From Aquirufa sp. (GTDB lineage: Bacteria; Bacteroidota; Bacteroidia; Cytophagales; Spirosomataceae): DNA of 10,591 nucleotides. The stretch is taken from the NCBI GenBank assembly GCA_030833145.1, contig JAURHT010000071.1:1-10591 (forward strand), read 5' to 3'. A model generated the notes under the pieces. That model made no database searches. It saw only the letters and a list, made by a program, of their open reading frames with translations, and was not told the origin of the DNA. The position numbers and the translations under genes were made by a program. Positions 7,607 to 10,591 of this stretch are shown in pieces (positions within the stretch are counted from its first letter, which is position 1; every line of letters starts with the position of its first letter).

Positions 7607-8620
7607 TTATTGATTGATTGCTTCTTGCCATTTCCAGGCGTCTTGCAAGGCTTTTTCTAAACTAAACTGCGTTTTCCAACCTAAAATCTGATTCGATTTA
7701 TCGGTTGAGGCATAAACGGCGGTGATATCGCCCGCTCTGCGGTCTCTGATTTCATATGGAACTTTCTTGCCGGTCGCCTTTTCGAAAGCGGTGATAACTT
7801 CCATGACAGAGCTCCCTTGGCCTGTTCCTATGTTAAAGAAATCGTAATTCTTGCTTGATTTTCCCTCAATTAAGTGGGCCAAAGCTTTCACGTGCGCCCC
7901 CGCTAAATCCACCACATGAATATAATCGCGAATCGCTGTACCATCAGCGGTTGGATAATCCGTTCCCCACACTTGCAATGGTCCGCGTAAACCAGCCACC
8001 GACTGAGTCAAGAATGGAATCAAATTAGCTGGTGGTCCGATGGGTAATTCGCCAATTAAGGCCGATTCGTGCGCTCCAATGGGGTTAAAGTAACGTAAGG
8101 CAATCGCTTTTAAAGTGGAGGAAGCTGCTACCGTATCGCGAATGATCTCTTCACAAATCTGTTTCGAGTTGCCATAAGGTGAAGTCGCGGGTTGTACTGG
8201 CGATTCCTCTGTGGCCGGAAGCGTCTCTGGTTGACCGTATACTGTACAAGATGAAGAAAATACGAGGTTAGAAAGGCTGTATTGAGCCATTTTTTCTAAT
8301 AGAAGTACCGTCGAAGCTACGTTATTTCGGTAGTATTTAAGGGGGTTCTCCACTGATTCACCTACTGCTTTAGAGGCGGCAAAGTGGATAATTCCTTTGA
8401 TATCGTATTTCGTGAATAATAAATCGTAGGTCTCTGGATTGTTGACATCGCCTTCTTCGAAAATCACGGGTTCTTTCGTGATGATTTCGAGGTTTTTAAT
8501 GACCTTTTTCGAAGAATTTGAGAAGTTATCTACGATAATAGGGGTGTAGCCGTGTTCTTTTAAAACCACATAGGTATGTGATCCAATGAATCCAGCTCCT
8601 CCCGTAATTAAAATTTGCAT
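7607..8620 (-). CDS. galE: UDP-glucose 4-epimerase GalE
   Basis: The product has 337 residues, the usual GalE length. It interconverts UDP-glucose and UDP-galactose (Leloir pathway, surface polysaccharide precursors). The Rossmann motif '[11 protein letters not shown]' lies at 7-17. 'HFAASKAVGESVENPLKYY' (79-97) is a clear GalE signature. The catalytic set is S124 in 'FSSSCTVYG', and Y149 and K153 in 'SPYGNSK'. 'ALRYFNPIGAH' (174-184), 'DGTAIRDYIHVVDLA' (226-240) and 'RAGDITAVYAST' (295-306) follow in the expected order. ATG 8620 is chosen because the fold starts at once; an upstream ATG at 8734 would add 38 residues without similarity and would run through the promoter and into the neighbouring gene. 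It is the first gene of the minus-strand cluster. Confidence 0.95.
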   Translation of the reverse strand: MQILITGGAGFIGSHTYVVLKEHGYTPIIVDNFSNSSKKVIKNLEIITKEPVIFEEGDVNNPETYDLLFTKYDIKGIIHFAASKAVGESVENPLKYYRNNVASTVLLLEKMAQYSLSNLVFSSSCTVYGQPETLPATEESPVQPATSPYGNSKQICEEIIRDTVAASSTLKAIALRYFNPIGAHESALIGELPIGPPANLIPFLTQSVAGLRGPLQVWGTDYPTADGTAIRDYIHVVDLAGAHVKALAHLIEGKSSKNYDFFNIGTGQGSSVMEVITAFEKATGKKVPYEIRDRRAGDITAVYASTDKSNQILGWKTQFSLEKALQDAWKWQEAINQ

Positions 8621-8634
8621 ACGTAAATGATAAG

Positions 8635-8679
8635 AATTAAAGACAAATTTAGGGGAAAATAGGCCAAATGTCTTTAATT
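8635..8679. repeat. 11-bp perfect inverted repeat in the galE / SirB1-like divergent spacer
   Basis: AATTAAAGACA (8635-8645) is matched by its exact reverse complement TGTCTTTAATT (8669-8679) with 23 bases between them. The arms touch or overlap the -7 elements of both divergent promoters. The arms could be two sites for a regulator, or a relic of symmetric promoter evolution. The loop is too long, and the trailing U-tract too weak, for a standard terminator. Confidence 0.6.
8644..8651 (-). promoter_or_regulatory. Bacteroidota -7 element for the galE-rfbB-rfbA operon
   Basis: Read on the minus strand, TAAATTTG matches TAnnTTTG exactly and lies 23 bases before the galE ATG, the right distance for a short leader. 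No TTTG box is found at 17-23 bases upstream; an ATTTG occurs only about 13 bases away. It partly overlaps the left arm of the 11-bp inverted repeat. Confidence 0.45.
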
Positions 8680-8682
8680 TTG
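8675..8682 (+). promoter_or_regulatory. Bacteroidota -7 element for the SirB1-like gene
   Basis: TAATTTTG matches TAnnTTTG exactly and ends 19 bases before the ATG at 8702. No TTTG -33 box is visible upstream. It overlaps the right arm of the 11-bp inverted repeat. Confidence 0.45.
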
Positions 8683-8701
8683 TGAAAAATATACGTTCTC
8701 T

Positions 8702-9535
8702 ATGACGGAAGCTGCCATTAAAGCGATGATTCATTTATTAGACGATTCTGATCAAGAAGTCGTAAGTATGGTCGAGCAGCAAATCCGGACTTTAGGACCA
8801 TCCATTATTCCCGTTTTAGAGTCAGAATGGGAGAGTGAAAGCTTAAATCCCATTCTACAGTCAAAGATTGAAAACTTAATTCATGATTTTCAATGGCAAT
8901 CGGTGAAGACGCGTTTACAGCTTTGGAAAGAAGCGGGTGGGATGGATTTATTAGAGGGGATGTGGATTTTAGCCACTTACCGCTATCCAGATTACAGTTT
9001 TGAGCAATTGAAAGTGGAAATGGATCAGTTGTATTACGAGGTTTGGCCACAGATGCGCGAGGAATTGCACCCGATGGATCAGGTGAAGGTATTAAATACG
9101 GTATTGTTTGAGCAATTAAAGTTTGGGCCTAATTCGAAGAATTTCCACGCGGCGAATAACTCCTTCATTAACAATGTGTTGTCTTCTAAAAAAGGGAATC
9201 CCATTAGCCTTTGTGTTATCTATATGTGGATCGCACAAAAACTAGGTTTACCCATTTATGGCGTGAATCTGCCTAATCTCTTCGTGTTAACCTACAAGCA
9301 AAATGGCTTGCAGTTTTACATTAATGTGTTCAATAAAGGATTGATATTCAATAAGATAGATATTGATAATTACATCGCTCAGTTGAATTTGACATCGAAC
9401 GAAATTTATTATAACCCTTGTTCTAATCTAGAAATCATCCGTCGCGTGATTCGCAATTTGATGATGGCTTATGAAAAAGCAGGGGAGCAGGAATACAAAG
9501 ATGAATTAACAGAGCTGATTGACCTTTTAGATTAA
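8702..9535 (+). CDS. SirB1/transglutaminase-like family protein
   Basis: The product has 277 residues, is probably cytoplasmic (no signal peptide or membrane segment), and has unknown biochemical function. Residues 1-60 look helical and HEAT-like (MIHLLDDSDQEVVSMVEQQI). The SirB1-type Transglut_core2 region runs from about 80 to 230, with 'VLNTVLFEQLKFGPNSKNFH' at 130-149 and 'GNPISLCVIYMWIAQKLGLP' at 165-184. The C-terminal tail (244-277) is helical, where relatives often carry TPR-like helices. In many SirB1/YchA homologues the stretch after 'YGVNLP' reads 'GHF'; here it is 'NLF' (191-194), so the presumed catalytic-type His is absent and enzyme activity is doubtful. I believe this may be shared by Bacteroidota relatives but cannot check. 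It is divergent from galE, and its 3' end overlaps the PPTase gene by 9 bases. Confidence 0.82.
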   Translation: MTEAAIKAMIHLLDDSDQEVVSMVEQQIRTLGPSIIPVLESEWESESLNPILQSKIENLIHDFQWQSVKTRLQLWKEAGGMDLLEGMWILATYRYPDYSFEQLKVEMDQLYYEVWPQMREELHPMDQVKVLNTVLFEQLKFGPNSKNFHAANNSFINNVLSSKKGNPISLCVIYMWIAQKLGLPIYGVNLPNLFVLTYKQNGLQFYINVFNKGLIFNKIDIDNYIAQLNLTSNEIYYNPCSNLEIIRRVIRNLMMAYEKAGEQEYKDELTELIDLLD

Positions 9536-10126
9536 GGCTACAGTTAGGCTAAATTCGGGGAATTCTTCCCAAAAAATTTCGATTTCTTCTCCGGTTGCCA
9601 GCTGAGCTTTGCTCGGATTTTGTTCAAAATCGTTTATCTCTATTTCTTTTTGAAACGATAGTCCCGGTTTCCCTACCGCTTTGTAGATAGATTCCTTAGC
9701 GGACCAGGCCAAAGTCAACCGATTCGAAGTATCCTTCCATTTTTCTAATTCCGTGGCGCATAAAAAGCGAGGAGCAATTTTTTCGATGTTTCGTCCCGGT
9801 TTCTCTACATCTACTCCGATGCGTTTCTTACGAGAGCACGCCGCAGCCACGAATGGATAGGAGTGGGTAAGACTAATGTGCCAGTCCGAATCCTGGAAAA
9901 AGGGCCTGTTTCGGTCGTTTTGGACTAGAACAAGGCTGTCGAAATCAGGTGACAGCTGCTGTAAGCAATACCTAACTGCTATCGATTCCAGTTTTTTAAT
10001 TGGATTTTCGATAGCTGGAGTAGACCAGGATGCCGGAAAGCCTTCAAAAAAAGCGATCGGTTCATTGATTTTCCAAACCAAGATTTGGAAATCGTCCGTG
10101 CTAATTTTTGAAAATATTTGGGGCAT
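9527..10126 (-). CDS. 4'-phosphopantetheinyl transferase (Sfp/AcpT type)
   Basis: The product has 199 residues and transfers the phosphopantetheine arm from coenzyme A to a conserved Ser of acyl- or peptidyl-carrier proteins. The family signatures appear in order: 'NDRNRPFF' (70-77), 'HISLTHSYPFVAAA' (83-96), 'IGVDVEKPGR' (103-112) with the Mg2+ residues D106 and E108, and 'LAWSAKESIYKA' (139-150) with E145. This is the two-half pseudodimer architecture of Sfp-like enzymes, slightly shorter than Sfp itself. No fatty-acid, polyketide or nonribosomal peptide gene is adjacent, so its carrier protein may be the housekeeping ACP or a distant cluster. ATG 10126 is the first in frame and gives a natural N-terminus. 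It is divergent from the WD40 gene across about 58 bases. Confidence 0.93.
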   Translation of the reverse strand: MPQIFSKISTDDFQILVWKINEPIAFFEGFPASWSTPAIENPIKKLESIAVRYCLQQLSPDFDSLVLVQNDRNRPFFQDSDWHISLTHSYPFVAAACSRKKRIGVDVEKPGRNIEKIAPRFLCATELEKWKDTSNRLTLAWSAKESIYKAVGKPGLSFQKEIEINDFEQNPSKAQLATGEEIEIFWEEFPEFSLTVALI

Positions 10127-10184
10127 ATATGGGAATAGTTGGACGTAAAATTATCATTTTTGTAGCTAAATCGATGGAAATAAT

Positions 10185-10591
10185 TTGAGTACGCTACAAA
10201 TCGAACGTATTGATACCTTCTCAGGGCACCGTGGACCGGTTTATGCGCTTGAAAATGGCGTGGATTCCCTGTTTTATTCGTCGGGATCTGATGGATGGGT
10301 AGTGCAATGGAATCTGGCAAAACCGGATCTAGGTAAAGTAATAGCTCAAATAGAGGGTTCCGTTTATGCGATGAAGCTTGATGCATTAGGAATCTTATGG
10401 ATAGGCCATAATTATGAGGGAATCCAAGGAATTCAAGTAGCGGATCAGACCCAGGTATTCGCCATTCCGACGAAAGGTTTATCCATTTTTTCTATTGCTT
10501 TTGTAGGTCCTAATGCCTGGATTGGGCATAATGAGGGATTAATTACGGTGGTGGATATGGCCACAAAATCAATTGTAAAACACATCAAAGC
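10185..10591 (+). CDS. WD40-repeat protein, N-terminal part
   Basis: The frame opens just after a stop at 10167 and runs without interruption off the right edge, giving about 135 residues. It reads 'STLQIERIDTFSGHRGPVYA' at the start, then 'LFYSSGSDGWVVQWNL', 'SVYAMKLDALGILWIGHNYE' and 'GPNAWIGHNEGLITVVDM'. This shows recurring blades with GH near the start and a W-N-L or V-D-M turn at the end, as in WD40-type beta-propellers. Two to three blades are visible. No signal peptide is seen, so it is probably cytoplasmic. The likely start is TTG 10185; an ATG at 10174 is in another frame and stops after four codons. Function is unknown; such propellers usually serve as protein-binding scaffolds. 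The 58-base spacer from the PPTase gene has no exact TAnnTTTG match. Confidence 0.7.
   Translation, partial: MSTLQIERIDTFSGHRGPVYALENGVDSLFYSSGSDGWVVQWNLAKPDLGKVIAQIEGSVYAMKLDALGILWIGHNYEGIQGIQVADQTQVFAIPTKGLSIFSIAFVGPNAWIGHNEGLITVVDMATKSIVKHIK

Noticed and set aside
8621..8734. Upstream ATG at 8734 giving GalE a 38-residue N-terminal extension
   Set aside because: The extension has no GalE similarity, crosses the divergent promoter region and overlaps the SirB1-like gene; the Rossmann fold starts at ATG 8620.
10127..10184. Promoters for the divergent PPTase and WD40 genes
   Set aside because: Only near matches to TAnnTTTG are present (for example TAATTTTA on the minus strand), so no element is called.
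9979..10386. Long minus-strand open frame opposite the PPTase/WD40 region
   Set aside because: It is antisense to the PPTase 5' region and the WD40 gene, shows no recognisable domain, and both overlapped genes have clear family motifs.

Overview
The window looks like a chromosomal segment of a Bacteroidota bacterium, probably in the Cytophagia/Cytophagales. The evidence is indirect. Genes are tightly packed with almost no Shine-Dalgarno sequences, and several intergenic regions carry the phylum's -7 promoter element TAnnTTTG. The ClpS, RecR, SSS-symporter, RmlA/RmlB/GalE and SirB1-like proteins all have a Bacteroidota flavour. Base composition is moderate, with AT-rich spacers. There are no RNA genes, insertion sequences, CRISPR arrays or phage genes, so this is mostly ordinary core-type genome.

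Layout from left to right. (1) The 3' end of an outer-membrane beta-barrel gene of the alginate-export type (+) overlaps by 24 bases, tail to tail, with a sodium:solute symporter gene (-). (2) A divergent promoter region leads into a close-packed five-gene run on +: clpS, recR, an exported Fe/Mn superoxide dismutase, an isopenicillin-N-synthase-like Fe(II) oxygenase, and a two-domain chromate (ChrA/CHR) transporter. (3) Convergent to this is a three-gene minus-strand cluster for nucleotide sugars, transcribed galE, rfbB, rfbA. It makes UDP-galactose/UDP-glucose and the dTDP-4-keto-6-deoxyglucose branch. (4) Divergent from galE is a SirB1/transglutaminase-like protein gene (+). It overlaps tail to tail by 9 bases with (5) a Sfp/AcpT-type 4'-phosphopantetheinyl transferase gene (-). 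(6) Divergent from that is the 5' part of a WD40-repeat gene (+) that runs off the right edge.

Working relationships. The sugar cluster should feed cell-surface polysaccharide. However, its rfbA is interrupted at codon 146 by an in-frame TAA, where family members have Glu. The downstream half is perfectly preserved, so this is a very recent mutation, a base-call error or a recoded stop. No rfbC or rfbD is present. The clpS-to-chrA run mixes protein quality control, DNA repair and oxidative or oxyanion stress functions. Co-transcription is inferred only from spacing.

I found no convincing previously undescribed multi-gene system. The observations most worth checking are the rfbA stop, an 11-bp perfect inverted repeat in the galE/SirB1-like divergent promoter, the two codon-aligned antisense gene overlaps, and the loss of the usual His in the SirB1-like protein.
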